A stretch of DNA of 64,000 nt from Nonlabens dokdonensis DSW-6 (GCF_000332115.1 NC_020156.1:248001-312000); one strand, 5' to 3'; positions 52,311-62,281 are shown, counted from the first letter of the stretch. Notes: generated by a model from the sequence alone, not told the origin. Numbers and translations are program-made.

Positions 52311-54416
52311 TTAACTTATATATTTCCAGAGTCCTTTTTTATTTTGTAAAAATGTCATGACTCTTTTTACTCCAGCATGTTCTGGCAGTTCTATTTTAAT
52401 ATCTTTTGCGAGTAATTTTTGCGCAGCTTCTCTGGCCAATGCCAAAATCTGATTATCCTTCACAATGTCTGCCAGGCGCAAGTCCATTACACCGCTTTGT
52501 CGCGTTCCCATTATATCTCCAGGACCTCTTAGCTTAAGATCTACCTCAGCAATTTGAAAACCATCGGTAGTATCTACCATTGTCTTGAGTCTGGTTTTAG
52601 AGTCATTACTCAGTTTATGTCCAGTCATGAGAATGCAATAACTCTGTTCTGCGCCACGTCCTACTCTACCGCGTAGCTGGTGCAATTGGGAGAGGCCAAA
52701 ACGCTCTGCACTTTCTATAATCATTACACTTGCATTAGGAACATTAACACCTACTTCAATTACCGTGGTTGCCACCATAATTTGTGTTTCCCCTTTTACA
52801 AATCGGTTCATTTCGTAGTCTTTGTCCTCTGGTTTCATACGGCCATGAACGATGCTTACATTATATTTAGGTAATGGGAATTCTCTTACGATACTTCCAT
52901 AGCCATCTTGCAAGTCTTTATAATCGAGTGTTTCAGATTCCTCAATCAGCGGATACACCATATAAACTTGTCTCCCGAGATCAATTTCATCTCTTATAAA
53001 TTTAAAAACAGCAAGTCTGTTTTTATCATATCGATGCACGGTTTTAATCTCTTTACGACCAGGCGGTAATTCATCAATCACTGATATATCTAGATCGCCA
53101 TATAAACTCATTGCTAGTGTTCTAGGAATAGGTGTTGCTGTCATTACTAGTACGTGCGGTGGCAAATCGTTTTTCTTCCACAATTTAGCACGTTGAGCTA
53201 CGCCAAAACGGTGTTGCTCGTCCACAATTGCAACTCCTAAGTTCTTAAACTTGACTTTGTCTTCTATGAGCGCGTGCGTACCAATAAGAATGTCCAAACT
53301 TCCATCCTCAAGACCTTCATGAATCACACGTCTATCTTTTGTTTTAACTGATCCTGTAAGAATAGAAACCGTAATATTTGTTCTTTCTAGCAATTCAGAA
53401 ACACCAGCATAATGTTGTTGAGCAAGAATCTCCGTAGGTGCCATAATGCAGGCTTGAAAGCCGTTATCTAAAGCAAGTAATGCCGTAAGAACCGCAACAA
53501 TAGTCTTTCCTGAGCCTACATCTCCTTGAAGCAGTCTGTTCATGTGAGCGCCGGTTCCCATATCCGCCCGGATTTCTTTGACTACTCGTTTTTGAGCTCC
53601 AGTCAATTGAAAAGGCAAATGATTATTATAGAAATCGGTAAATTTCTCTCCTACTAGATCAAAAACATAACCTTTGATTTTGGTTTTGCGGATTCTATTT
53701 TGAAGCAATAATTCCATTTGAATAAAGAACAGTTCTTCAAACTTTAACCTGTAAATAGAGGCACGCAACATCTCTGGCGAACTTGGAAAATGAGCATTGA
53801 CCATCGCATCATTTTTCCCAACCAGTTTATAGTGCGCCCTCATATCTTCTGGCAAGGTCTCGACAAAGGAGCCATTGATCTCACTAAACAGCTTACGCAT
53901 ACACTTGACAATGTAAGTGTTTGTGACTTTACGTTTGGCGAGCATTTCTGTACTAGGGTAAACAGGTGTCATAGCACTTTGTTTGCGAGACTTATGATCC
54001 TTAAGTAACTCGAGATCTGGATGTGCTATACTATATTGAGAACCGTAACGCTGCACTTTACCAAAAGCCACGTAAGGCTCATTTATCTTTAAACTATCCC
54101 TAAAATGCTTCTGACTACGGAACCACACGAGCTCCATTCTTCCGGTTTCATCTGCAAAAGTGGCGACTAATCGTGTGGCTTTTCCTGCTCCTGCAGTTTT
54201 GACATTTACAATTTTACCTACTATTTGCACCTGAGCGCTTTCTGGAACCAGCTGATTGATCTTGTAATACTTGGTCTTATCGATATACCGATTAGGAAAT
54301 AAATTTGCTAAATCTCCATAGGTTTCTACATGCAATTCACTACGCAATAACTTAGCTCTTTCTGGCCCAACGCCGCCGAGGTAATCTATAGGTGTAGAAA
54401 GAAAATTAAGTGGCAA
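52311..54416 (-). CDS. recG: ATP-dependent DNA helicase RecG
   Basis: 701 residues with a TTG start (no suitable ATG nearby). The N-terminal wedge domain (TPIDYLGGVGPERAKLLRSEL) is followed by helicase motifs I LLQGDVGSGKTIVA, Ia MAPTEILAQQH, II IVDEQHRFGV, III TATPIPRTLA, V ATTVIEVGVNVPNA and VI QLRGRVGRG. The C-terminal TRG-like region ends in the usual short tail. RecG reverses stalled replication forks and resolves D-loops and R-loops. Single gene. Confidence 0.96.
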   Translation of the reverse strand: MPLNFLSTPIDYLGGVGPERAKLLRSELHVETYGDLANLFPNRYIDKTKYYKINQLVPESAQVQIVGKIVNVKTAGAGKATRLVATFADETGRMELVWFRSQKHFRDSLKINEPYVAFGKVQRYGSQYSIAHPDLELLKDHKSRKQSAMTPVYPSTEMLAKRKVTNTYIVKCMRKLFSEINGSFVETLPEDMRAHYKLVGKNDAMVNAHFPSSPEMLRASIYRLKFEELFFIQMELLLQNRIRKTKIKGYVFDLVGEKFTDFYNNHLPFQLTGAQKRVVKEIRADMGTGAHMNRLLQGDVGSGKTIVAVLTALLALDNGFQACIMAPTEILAQQHYAGVSELLERTNITVSILTGSVKTKDRRVIHEGLEDGSLDILIGTHALIEDKVKFKNLGVAIVDEQHRFGVAQRAKLWKKNDLPPHVLVMTATPIPRTLAMSLYGDLDISVIDELPPGRKEIKTVHRYDKNRLAVFKFIRDEIDLGRQVYMVYPLIEESETLDYKDLQDGYGSIVREFPLPKYNVSIVHGRMKPEDKDYEMNRFVKGETQIMVATTVIEVGVNVPNASVMIIESAERFGLSQLHQLRGRVGRGAEQSYCILMTGHKLSNDSKTRLKTMVDTTDGFQIAEVDLKLRGPGDIMGTRQSGVMDLRLADIVKDNQILALAREAAQKLLAKDIKIELPEHAGVKRVMTFLQNKKGLWKYIS

Positions 54417-54476
54417 GAGCTATTTATTTCTGTTACGTATTCAAAGGTAATTGAAAGATGTTTTAGATTCAAAAAA

Positions 54477-54791
54477 CTACTTTGCCATTCTTTCTTGAAT
54501 CAAATTTGGATGGCGTTTGTTGTGTAAAATTCCAAAAAGTACAATTTGAGAATCTATTTCGTTAACCATGTAGTATATGATATAAGGAAACTTTTTAAGG
54601 TTGATAATTCTCAAATTCCTATAACGTCGTTGGAAATACTCTGGATTCTGAATTAAATATTCTAATTGTAAATTTAGGTCTTCCCTGAAATTGGACAATA
54701 ACTCTACATTGATAGCTGTATACCAATCTCTCACCTTTTGTAAATCTAACTTTACTTCTGGCATGTAATAAATAGTATATTTATTTACCAC
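54477..54791 (-). CDS. ParE/RelE-family toxin
   Basis: 104 residues from GTG 54791. The opening YTIYYMPEVKLDLQKVRDWYTAIN and the end RIINLKKFPYIIYYMVNEIDSQIVLFGILHNKRHPN match the ParE/RelE fold (an R-x-x-x-x-x-F-P-Y-x-I-x-Y strand and H-x-x-R-x-P end). Likely target is DNA gyrase (ParE) or ribosome-bound mRNA (RelE). It overlaps the antitoxin gene by 7 bases in the usual antitoxin-first order. Confidence 0.85.
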   Translation of the reverse strand: MVNKYTIYYMPEVKLDLQKVRDWYTAINVELLSNFREDLNLQLEYLIQNPEYFQRRYRNLRIINLKKFPYIIYYMVNEIDSQIVLFGILHNKRHPNLIQERMAK

Positions 54792-55000
54792 TGGTTTTTC
54801 AAATCATTCCATTCAAATATTTGACTGGTATTTTTTGAATAGGAATCTAATCGAGCATCTATAATTTCTATATGATGTTCTGGAATTGAAAAGTCGTTTT
54901 CAGTTAGGTTTAAAATCTTGCTTAGATTATAAATAGTTACTTCATCATTAACTTCCATTAATTTTTCAATGATCTTATATTTTCTTTTTTCTAGATTCAT
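54785..55000 (-). CDS. Antitoxin partner of the ParE-like toxin
   Basis: 71 residues (MNLEKRKYKIIEKLMEVND...). The N-terminal half is helical (KLMEVNDEVTIYNLSKILNLTEND); the C-terminal tail DARLDSYSKNTSQIFEWNDLKNQW is the acidic, toxin-neutralising type seen in Bacteroidota ParD-like antitoxins. No ribbon-helix-helix is obvious, so its DNA-binding mode is uncertain. Order and 7-base overlap with the toxin support the pairing. Confidence 0.78.
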   Translation of the reverse strand: MNLEKRKYKIIEKLMEVNDEVTIYNLSKILNLTENDFSIPEHHIEIIDARLDSYSKNTSQIFEWNDLKNQW

Positions 55001-55070
55001 CTATAGTATCAATTTAAGTAAATTTAATAAAATTTATCGATTTGAAGGATCAAGCAGTAAATATGTAATG

Positions 55071-55094
55071 ATCCCGCTTTCGCGAAAGCGGGAT
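55071..55094. repeat. Dispersed palindrome, extended to 24 bp
   Basis: The core at 55075-55090 is flanked by ATCC/GGAT, making the longest perfect palindrome seen here. It lies between the antitoxin gene and the UvrD-like gene. Confidence 0.95.
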
Positions 55095-55118
55095 AAAAAC
55101 CATCACAACTCAAATTAT

Positions 55119-57446
55119 TTACTCTACCACATCTAGCTTTGCAAAACGCAACAACAACTTTTTTAATCCACCTACTTGAAAATTGATTTCGGCTTTTTTC
55201 TCGCCGCCTATTCCTTCAAGGTTAACGACAGTTCCACGACCAAAACGCGCATGCTCCACAGTCATTCCTGGCTTCAGCTTTCCTTCAAATCCAGCAGGTT
55301 TACTGCTTTGTGAAGTACTGCTCACTGGTTTCATTTTACGCAGTTTTCTTATTTGCTCTGGATTAGGTTGGTTCACACTAGGTGGCGTACCGTTTTTAGG
55401 TTTGCTCTGGCGCAGTTTAGACTTATCTGGTTCATCCCAAAGATCGCTATCTAGCAATGGTTTATATCGGTAATTATCTGGTGGCGTAGTATACTCTAGG
55501 TATTGATCGTCTATCTCTGTGATAAAACGACTCGGTTCTGCATCGACTAGTTTTCCCCATCGGTAACGACTTAAAGTGTAGGTAAGATAAGCTTGATGCT
55601 CAGCTCTTGTGAGTGCTACATAAAATAAACGTCTCTCTTCTTCAAGATCTTCTCGAGTATTCATTGCCATACCACTAGGAAAAAGATCTTCTTCCATACC
55701 AACTATGTATAAGTATGGGAATTCAAGCCCTTTAGACAGGTGAATAGTCATTAAGGAAACACGATCATCGTCTCCTTTATCATTATCAAGATCTGTTGCA
55801 AGGGCGACGTCTTCTAAAAATTCTGATAGTGCACCGCGAGCATCGGCCACTTCTTTTTGACCTTCTACAAAATCTCGCATACCGTTAAGTAATTCTTCAA
55901 TATTTTCAATACGAGAAATCCCTTCTTGAGTACCGTCTTTTTTAAGTTCTGTAATTAAAGCACTTTTCTTTAAAACGTACTCGGTGAGTTCAAAGACATT
56001 TTGAGTTTCTTCTAGCGCTTGAAAACTCTTGATCATGGTAACAAAGTTTTTCAGCTTTGTTTTTGTAGAACTATTAATTTGGATTTCTACTCGATCGATA
56101 TTTTCAATGACTTCAAAAATTGATCTGTCGTATTGTTTTGCCGCTACGATCAATCGGTCCATGGTCGTTGCACCTATTCCACGAGCCGGATAATTGATGA
56201 CTCTTTTAAGAGCTTCTTCATCCTTAGGATTTACAATTAGTCTAAGATAGGAAAGCACGTCTTTTACTTCTTTACGCTGGTAGAAACTCAATCCACCATA
56301 AATGCGGTAAGGAATATCTTTTTTACGCAGTGCATCTTCCATAGCTCTGGATTGCGCATTTGTTCTATAAAGAATCGCAAACTGATCATTGCCTAGCTGG
56401 TGCTGCATTTTGTTCTCAAAAATGGAACTGGCGACATAACGACCTTCTTCGGCATCACTCATTAGTCGGTGCACGATGATTTTAGGACCGTCATCATTTG
56501 CTGTCCAAACCACTTTATCAAGCTTTGTTTTATTGTGCTCGATAATAGAGTTTGCCGCTTCTACAATATTTTTAGTAGAGCGGTAATTTTGCTCCAGTCG
56601 GTAAGCTTTTACATCATCATAATCCCGCTGGAAGTTCAAAATGTTATTGATATTTGCTCCTCTAAAAGCATAAATAGATTGTGCATCATCACCTACCACA
56701 CAAATATTTTGAAATTTATCTGACAGCGCTTTTACAATCAAATACTGAGAATGGTTGGTATCCTGATACTCATCTACTAAGATGTATTGAAATCTATTTT
56801 GATATTTGGCCAGTACATCAGGAAAACGGTTGAGCAGCTCGTTAGTCTTAAGCAATAAATCATCAAAATCCATCGCGCCAGCTTTAAAACAGCGCTCTAC
56901 ATATTCTTTATAAATCTCGCCAAAACGAGGTCTGCGCGCCATTTCGTCTGCCTCTCTCAATTCTGGATCATTATAATAAGCTCTTACTGTGATCAAACTG
57001 TTTTTAAGAGAAGAGATCCTGGAAAAAATCTGTTTGTATTTATACACATCTTTATCCAGTCCCATTTCTTTAATGATAGCGCTGGTAAGCCTTTGAGAGT
57101 CTTGCGAATCGTAAATCGTAAAATTAGACGGATATCCTAATTTATCTGCCTCAACACGCAATAAACGAGCAAAAACCGAGTGAAAAGTTCCCATCCATAG
57201 GTTTTTTGCCTGGCTCGCACCTACAATGTCACCGATACGTTTTTTCATCTCTCGCGCCGCCTTATTGGTAAAAGTGAGCGATAGGATATTAAAAGGATCT
57301 ACACCTTGCTGCATCAAGTAAGCGATGCGTAATGTAAGTACACGCGTCTTTCCAGATCCAGCTCCAGCAATGACTATCATCGGTCCTTCCTTCTGTAAAA
57401 CTGGTTCTTTTTGGGCGTCGTTAAGTTGAGAAATATAATCTTGCAA
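55119..57446 (-). CDS. UvrD/PcrA-type superfamily 1 DNA helicase
   Basis: 775 residues, TTG start at 57446. The Q motif is LNDAQKEPV and Walker A GAGSGKTRVLTLRIAYL. Motif II DEYQDTN, motif III GDDAQSIYAFRGA, motif IV NYRSTKNIVEAANS, and later VSLMTIHLSKGLEF and FYVALTRAEHQAY are all intact. The C-terminal basic region (LRKMKPVSSTSQSSKP) is followed by a short Tudor-like HARFGRGTVVNLEG segment that binds RNA polymerase in PcrA. It unwinds DNA in repair and replication restart. Confidence 0.96.
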   Translation of the reverse strand: MQDYISQLNDAQKEPVLQKEGPMIVIAGAGSGKTRVLTLRIAYLMQQGVDPFNILSLTFTNKAAREMKKRIGDIVGASQAKNLWMGTFHSVFARLLRVEADKLGYPSNFTIYDSQDSQRLTSAIIKEMGLDKDVYKYKQIFSRISSLKNSLITVRAYYNDPELREADEMARRPRFGEIYKEYVERCFKAGAMDFDDLLLKTNELLNRFPDVLAKYQNRFQYILVDEYQDTNHSQYLIVKALSDKFQNICVVGDDAQSIYAFRGANINNILNFQRDYDDVKAYRLEQNYRSTKNIVEAANSIIEHNKTKLDKVVWTANDDGPKIIVHRLMSDAEEGRYVASSIFENKMQHQLGNDQFAILYRTNAQSRAMEDALRKKDIPYRIYGGLSFYQRKEVKDVLSYLRLIVNPKDEEALKRVINYPARGIGATTMDRLIVAAKQYDRSIFEVIENIDRVEIQINSSTKTKLKNFVTMIKSFQALEETQNVFELTEYVLKKSALITELKKDGTQEGISRIENIEELLNGMRDFVEGQKEVADARGALSEFLEDVALATDLDNDKGDDDRVSLMTIHLSKGLEFPYLYIVGMEEDLFPSGMAMNTREDLEEERRLFYVALTRAEHQAYLTYTLSRYRWGKLVDAEPSRFITEIDDQYLEYTTPPDNYRYKPLLDSDLWDEPDKSKLRQSKPKNGTPPSVNQPNPEQIRKLRKMKPVSSTSQSSKPAGFEGKLKPGMTVEHARFGRGTVVNLEGIGGEKKAEINFQVGGLKKLLLRFAKLDVVE

Positions 57447-57491
57447 TGTTCTTCTTTTTCTAATGGATAAAGATAAGGATTGTAGGTGTTT

Positions 57492-57552
57492 CGCTTTCTA
57501 TTTTTACTCATAAAAATGGAAGTATATCCTGAGGCAGCTCAGGGCGAAAGCG
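57492..57552. repeat. Long form of the dispersed palindrome (copy B)
   Basis: In reverse complement this reads CGCTTTCGC, then CCTGAG-CTGC-CTCAGG, then GATATACTTC, then an ATTTTTA/TAAAAAT hairpin, then GAAAGCG. It parallels 37421-37483 step by step, and the paired changes (T-G to C-G, G-T to G-C) keep the first hairpin. Confidence 0.85.
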
Positions 57553-57722
57553 CAAGTTTAACCAGCTTTTTTTTAACAAGAATTGGATAATTGAGAAGAG
57601 TCGATGAAATACTTCATTAAAATTAATTTTCGTATTCTTGAAGCATCCTGCTTATAATATTAAAATCAAGTTAAGAAAGCAAATTTCATTTACCATAAAT
57701 CAACTTATTAAATTTCTTATCT

Positions 57723-59171
57723 ATGAAAACACCTATTCTATTTATACTTCTTTTTTTCAGTTATATAGGGTTTTCTCAAGATTGTGAACGTTTTACAAAA
57801 CAAATTGAACTAGACTATAAAAATAATAAATTAACACTCAAAACATTAGACAGCATCATCAATGTTTGTAATAATATTGAAAAATATCCTGAGCTAACTT
57901 ATTACCGAGGGATGCTAGCTTTTGATCAAGAAAACTTTTCACTTGGTATATATGAATTAAAAAGAGTTTTGCCCTTCATAAGCGATTACAACTTCAAGTA
58001 CAGCGCTACTACCAACCTAGGAATTTTATATGCTATTCAACAAGACTTTGAAAATGCAAAGACGACCTTTCAAAAATCTTATGATCTAGCTAAAGTAAAT
58101 AACGACGAGGAGAATATGGATTACTCGATGGAAAGTTTGCTTGCTCTAGCGCTAGATAGTGGCGATATTTCTTACTTATCAAAGTATGAAACTTTCTTTT
58201 CTAATAAGGATTTTAACAATGACTTTTGCGCACAATTACACTCCTTGTCATTCTTAGCAGAATTTTGTTATCAGTTTGGAAAATTTGAAAAAGCCGAAGA
58301 GATTATTAAAAATAATTTTATTTCAAATACAGATTATAGTGGTTGCGAACTTGAGTTAGCAACTTTTAATGTATTACGATCCAAGCTAGCTTTAGAAAAC
58401 AAAAAATATAAAAAAGGTATACAAATTTTAGATTCGATTTCGTTCTCAAAAATTGAAGTGATAGATAGAGTTCCTGCGTATAAGTTATACAAAAAACTAT
58501 ACAATGGATTAGACGATAAAGTGAATGCTTTAAGGTATTCAGACTCGATAACTAACATTTTAGAACTAAATAAAATCAACATAGATAAAAGCAATAAAAC
58601 AACTCTGAATGTTTTGAAAGAAAAGGAAGGTGATTATAAAAGTAAGATATATTCATTATCTGGTTATATTTTAGGTTTTATATTACTGATTTTAGTTTTA
58701 ATCTATATCGTCTATTACGTTAATAAGTCAAGAAAAGCGATCAAAGAGAAAAGTAAAATATACAAAGATAATTACAATAAACTTTGGGGGAATTATCAAC
58801 TTACTAATCAAAAATTAGAATTATTAAAGAAAGAGTTAATCAACCAAAAAATAGATGGTAACAAAAACTTTTATAACAATTTGATCAATGAAATAAACAT
58901 TCACATAGATTCCAGTTCAGAAGATCCACATAAACATTTGAATATGGTGGAAGATGCCTTTGTCAATGATTTGAAAAAAGTGGCGCCATATCTAACAGAT
59001 AAAGAAGTTCAAATCTGTTTCTTTTTTAAACTAGGCTTGAGTCATAAAAAAATTGCTGAAATACTAAATAAAACTGAGAAAAGTATCGATTCCTACAAGT
59101 ATAGAATCAATAAAAAAGTAAGAGAAAACCAGCAAATTGAACTAAATGAACTTTTGCAAAAATTTGACTAA
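57723..59171 (+). CDS. TPR - transmembrane - HTH regulator
   Basis: 482 residues. Signal peptide (1-18), TPR-like helical repeats over about 20-290, a membrane span at about 311-332 (LSGYILGFILLILVLIYIVYYV), a coiled coil to about 390, and a LuxR/GerE-type HTH at the C-terminus (YLTDKEVQICFFFKLGLSHKKIAEILNKTEKSIDSYKYRINKK). This layout is common in Bacteroidota regulators that sense a periplasmic or membrane event and bind DNA. It is followed by a T9SS-exported propeller and a lipoprotein, which it may control. Confidence 0.85.
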   Translation: MKTPILFILLFFSYIGFSQDCERFTKQIELDYKNNKLTLKTLDSIINVCNNIEKYPELTYYRGMLAFDQENFSLGIYELKRVLPFISDYNFKYSATTNLGILYAIQQDFENAKTTFQKSYDLAKVNNDEENMDYSMESLLALALDSGDISYLSKYETFFSNKDFNNDFCAQLHSLSFLAEFCYQFGKFEKAEEIIKNNFISNTDYSGCELELATFNVLRSKLALENKKYKKGIQILDSISFSKIEVIDRVPAYKLYKKLYNGLDDKVNALRYSDSITNILELNKINIDKSNKTTLNVLKEKEGDYKSKIYSLSGYILGFILLILVLIYIVYYVNKSRKAIKEKSKIYKDNYNKLWGNYQLTNQKLELLKKELINQKIDGNKNFYNNLINEINIHIDSSSEDPHKHLNMVEDAFVNDLKKVAPYLTDKEVQICFFFKLGLSHKKIAEILNKTEKSIDSYKYRINKKVRENQQIELNELLQKFD

Positions 59172-59279
59172 CAATCATTTATATTTTTGAGTAGTAATTG
59201 AGTACCATCTTAAAATTGAGATTCAAGAATCGGATTATATTTTAGCGACAAATTCAAAAAAAATGTTAAAGTCAATTTT

Positions 59280-61835
59280 ATGAAAAACAAAATATTACTA
59301 ATTATAATAGGTGCAATTGCATTTATTGGACAAGCTCAGGTTTCTCAAAACTATAAACAAATAGCCAAAGAGTCTGAAGCAAATTATTACACAATTGTAA
59401 CTCAAGCAAGACAAGAATTTTCAGAAATGGATCTTTCTATCAGAAAAAATAGTCAAGCTAAAAAACAATTTGAAAGATGGGTTTTTTACTGGCAACCTAG
59501 AGTAAATGCAGATGGGACTTTTCCTAATGAGCTTCAAGGTTATTACAATGCTGGAATCTTATCTAATACTGGTGAATTACAAAAACCTTTTATCGCTAAA
59601 AGCACTCAATCTAATGAAAGTTGGACTAATGTAGGACCAGCACAAGCGGACTTAAATAACAATGGATATACAAACTATCCACAAATGGGACGTCTGAATA
59701 CTTTATTACGTATTAAGCATCCTACAACAAGAAGTCAAGATGTGCTTTTAGTAGGTGCTCCTGATGGCGGAATCTGGAAATCTAATGATGGTGGCGCTAC
59801 TTGGGCACCTAAGTTAGATTTTGCAGCAGGTATAGGTGTTACAGATATTAGAACCGTACCTGGTACTACTACTGCAAATTATTTAACACGACCAATTTAT
59901 GTTTCTACAGGAGATTATGATGGTCAACAGTCTAAATCCATAGGTGTCCTGAAATCCACAGATGGTGGTGAAACTTTTTCCTCCACAGGTTTGACTTACA
60001 CTCCAGATCAACAAATGACAATGGGGGATATTATAGTCATAGACGCAAACACGGTTTTCGTTGCTGAAAAACAATTTATTAAAAAGACGTTAGATGGTGG
60101 TGCTACTTGGACTAATGCTTATGATTCTCAATTTGCTAACTCCTTAATAGGTAGAGCCGCATTTAATGGTACTGAAATAATGTTTACATCAGGACAAGAA
60201 GTTTATTATACTGATAATTATAACAATGATGTGAATTGGGATGCTTACGATTTTACTAGCAACGTTAATAAAAAGTCAGTTACAACTGATGCTAATGGGG
60301 ATTTCTATACTCAGGACCAATCTGGTAGAATTAGAAAATTTAATAAAACAAGTAGAACTTTTGTAGATTTCGGAACTATTCCACCAGGATATGACTCGCA
60401 AAGTGGTTATAATCAGGCTTTGGTAATCAACAACAGTCTTTTTCTTACTGGAGCAGTAAGAGGTGCATCTTCTACAAATAATGGGGCGACATGGACTAAT
60501 ACGCTTAATGAAGCGTGGACTGGCCCTACGGACTCTGGCGTTTATGTACATTCAGATCATCATAGAATGGGGCAATTAGACACTGATCTAGAGTTCTGGA
60601 GTGTGAATGATGGAGGATTAAATTATGTTACTTACGCATCAACAACAGACATTAAACCTACAACTACTTATCTATCTTCTAATGTAATCGTTACACAATC
60701 GTACTCTATTGCTATTAATCCATCTGCAAATGATGATTCTTACTTGATGTCTAATCAAGATAATGATGCATTCAGTAAGAGAAATGGATCGTGGTATGCA
60801 GTAAACTTAGGTGATGGAATACAGTCTGCTATTAATTATAATAATGCTGATATTAGATATGCTTCAGATCAAAATGGAGGAATTGTACAAACAAATACTG
60901 GTTTTCAAGGACAATTGAATGGTAATGGGAATTTTGTTTCTGTTCCTTCGGCTAGTTTTTACTTCCCACTTGAAATGAATAAAACAAACCCTAATTTCTT
61001 GTATGCAGGTAGTAATGATGTTTATAAAATTGACGCTACTAACGCGATGAATTTGACTATTAGCCCTACTAACTCTGGTCTTACAGATTTAATATCCATT
61101 GCTACTCATGGTAATGCAATTATGGCTGCTTCATTCTCGTCTATTAAGTTTTCAAGCAATGGAGGAACCACTTGGACTAGCATAGGTTTACCAACGGGAA
61201 CTTCTGGGGAAATAAGTTCTGTCGATTTTGATGGTACTAACAATAATAATATGTACGTAACTTACAGTGGTTATAATAACAATAGTAAAGTCTTTAAGAC
61301 TACTAATGGTGGAACTAGCTGGACTAATATTTCTAGTAATTTACCTAACATTGTAACCTATGAAGTAATGTTAAAACAAAACCAGTCGTCTGAATATTTA
61401 TTTTTGGCTACTGAATTAGGCGTCTATTTCACTAATAATTCAGGAACTTCTTGGAGTAGATTAGGCCAAGGCTTACCTAATGTAAATATAAGAGATATTG
61501 AAATTCATTATACTGCAGATAAGTTAGTTGCTGGTTCTTTTGGTAGAGGTTTATGGGAAATCAATATTGCAAACTCTACACTTAGCTCAGATTCCATAGA
61601 TGCTCCAACGGTAGAGGTAACCGTATACCCTAATCCTACAAGTGATCTTCTAAACGTTAAAATAGCTGACAGTAAACAGTATAATTATGTAATGTATAAC
61701 GTAGTAGGTGGAATCGTTAAGAAAGGTACTATTTCTGATAAAGGAATTGATGTAAGTGAATTAGCACAAAACATGTATTTACTGCGTGTTTATAATGATG
61801 CAACAAGTGTTACCAAAAAAGTAATTATAGAATAG
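59280..61835 (+). CDS. Secreted BNR/VPS10-like beta-propeller protein with T9SS tail
   Basis: 851 residues. A signal peptide (about 1-19) is followed by repeated BNR/Asp-box motifs (SNDGGATW, STDGGETF, LDGGATW, SNGGTTW, TNGGTSW, NNSGTSW), giving a sialidase-like or VPS10-like propeller. The C-terminal TVEVTVYPNPTSDLLNVKIA...VIIE is a type IX sorting domain. It is therefore surface-displayed or secreted. No catalytic residues for a glycosidase are evident. Confidence 0.88.
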   Translation: MKNKILLIIIGAIAFIGQAQVSQNYKQIAKESEANYYTIVTQARQEFSEMDLSIRKNSQAKKQFERWVFYWQPRVNADGTFPNELQGYYNAGILSNTGELQKPFIAKSTQSNESWTNVGPAQADLNNNGYTNYPQMGRLNTLLRIKHPTTRSQDVLLVGAPDGGIWKSNDGGATWAPKLDFAAGIGVTDIRTVPGTTTANYLTRPIYVSTGDYDGQQSKSIGVLKSTDGGETFSSTGLTYTPDQQMTMGDIIVIDANTVFVAEKQFIKKTLDGGATWTNAYDSQFANSLIGRAAFNGTEIMFTSGQEVYYTDNYNNDVNWDAYDFTSNVNKKSVTTDANGDFYTQDQSGRIRKFNKTSRTFVDFGTIPPGYDSQSGYNQALVINNSLFLTGAVRGASSTNNGATWTNTLNEAWTGPTDSGVYVHSDHHRMGQLDTDLEFWSVNDGGLNYVTYASTTDIKPTTTYLSSNVIVTQSYSIAINPSANDDSYLMSNQDNDAFSKRNGSWYAVNLGDGIQSAINYNNADIRYASDQNGGIVQTNTGFQGQLNGNGNFVSVPSASFYFPLEMNKTNPNFLYAGSNDVYKIDATNAMNLTISPTNSGLTDLISIATHGNAIMAASFSSIKFSSNGGTTWTSIGLPTGTSGEISSVDFDGTNNNNMYVTYSGYNNNSKVFKTTNGGTSWTNISSNLPNIVTYEVMLKQNQSSEYLFLATELGVYFTNNSGTSWSRLGQGLPNVNIRDIEIHYTADKLVAGSFGRGLWEINIANSTLSSDSIDAPTVEVTVYPNPTSDLLNVKIADSKQYNYVMYNVVGGIVKKGTISDKGIDVSELAQNMYLLRVYNDATSVTKKVIIE

Positions 61836-61840
61836 TCCAA

Positions 61841-62281
61841 TTGAAACTTAAACCATTCAGATTATTGATCGTTGTAATGGCTGCTCTTTGCTTAAACTCT
61901 TGCAAAGAAGTAGCCATTAATGATGTCGTTAAAAAAAAATATATAGCGGGACTACCATCTCAAAGTAACTATATATTATACGAGTTTAATGCAGACGTAA
62001 AAGCTTCATTTTCTATAAACAATATAACCCTTATCAGTGGAAATGAGAAAACGGTTGTTGAACAATTCAGCTTCATAAACTCTCAAACTATGAGTGGCCA
62101 TAAGGTTACTGATTTTAATAAAAAGTTTGATAGAGGGATTTATGAATTTACCTTTAGAATTGATTCTGATATAAATTACCCTTTGGAAGAATTTATTAAT
62201 ATTGATTACACCATCGATGGTAAAGAATACCATCTTAATAATCTAAATGTTAAAAAAGGTGGACAGTTCAATAAGAGGTAA
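61841..62281 (+). CDS. Small lipoprotein following the propeller gene, TTG start
   Basis: 146 residues. The TTG at 61841 lies five bases after the propeller stop. It precedes a lipoprotein signal (LKPFRLLIVVMAALCLNSC, Cys 21); the only later ATG would cut the signal short. The rest is a small beta-sandwich-like domain (ASFSINNITLISGNEKTVVEQF, YEFTFRIDSDINYP). It is cotranscribed with the propeller gene and may anchor it or be a partner. Function unknown. Confidence 0.72.
   Translation: MKLKPFRLLIVVMAALCLNSCKEVAINDVVKKKYIAGLPSQSNYILYEFNADVKASFSINNITLISGNEKTVVEQFSFINSQTMSGHKVTDFNKKFDRGIYEFTFRIDSDINYPLEEFINIDYTIDGKEYHLNNLNVKKGGQFNKR

Noticed and set aside
54477..55000. Prophage or plasmid remnant around the toxin-antitoxin pair
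   Set aside because: No integrase, att site or phage gene is nearby; flanking recG and the UvrD-like gene are core chromosomal genes.
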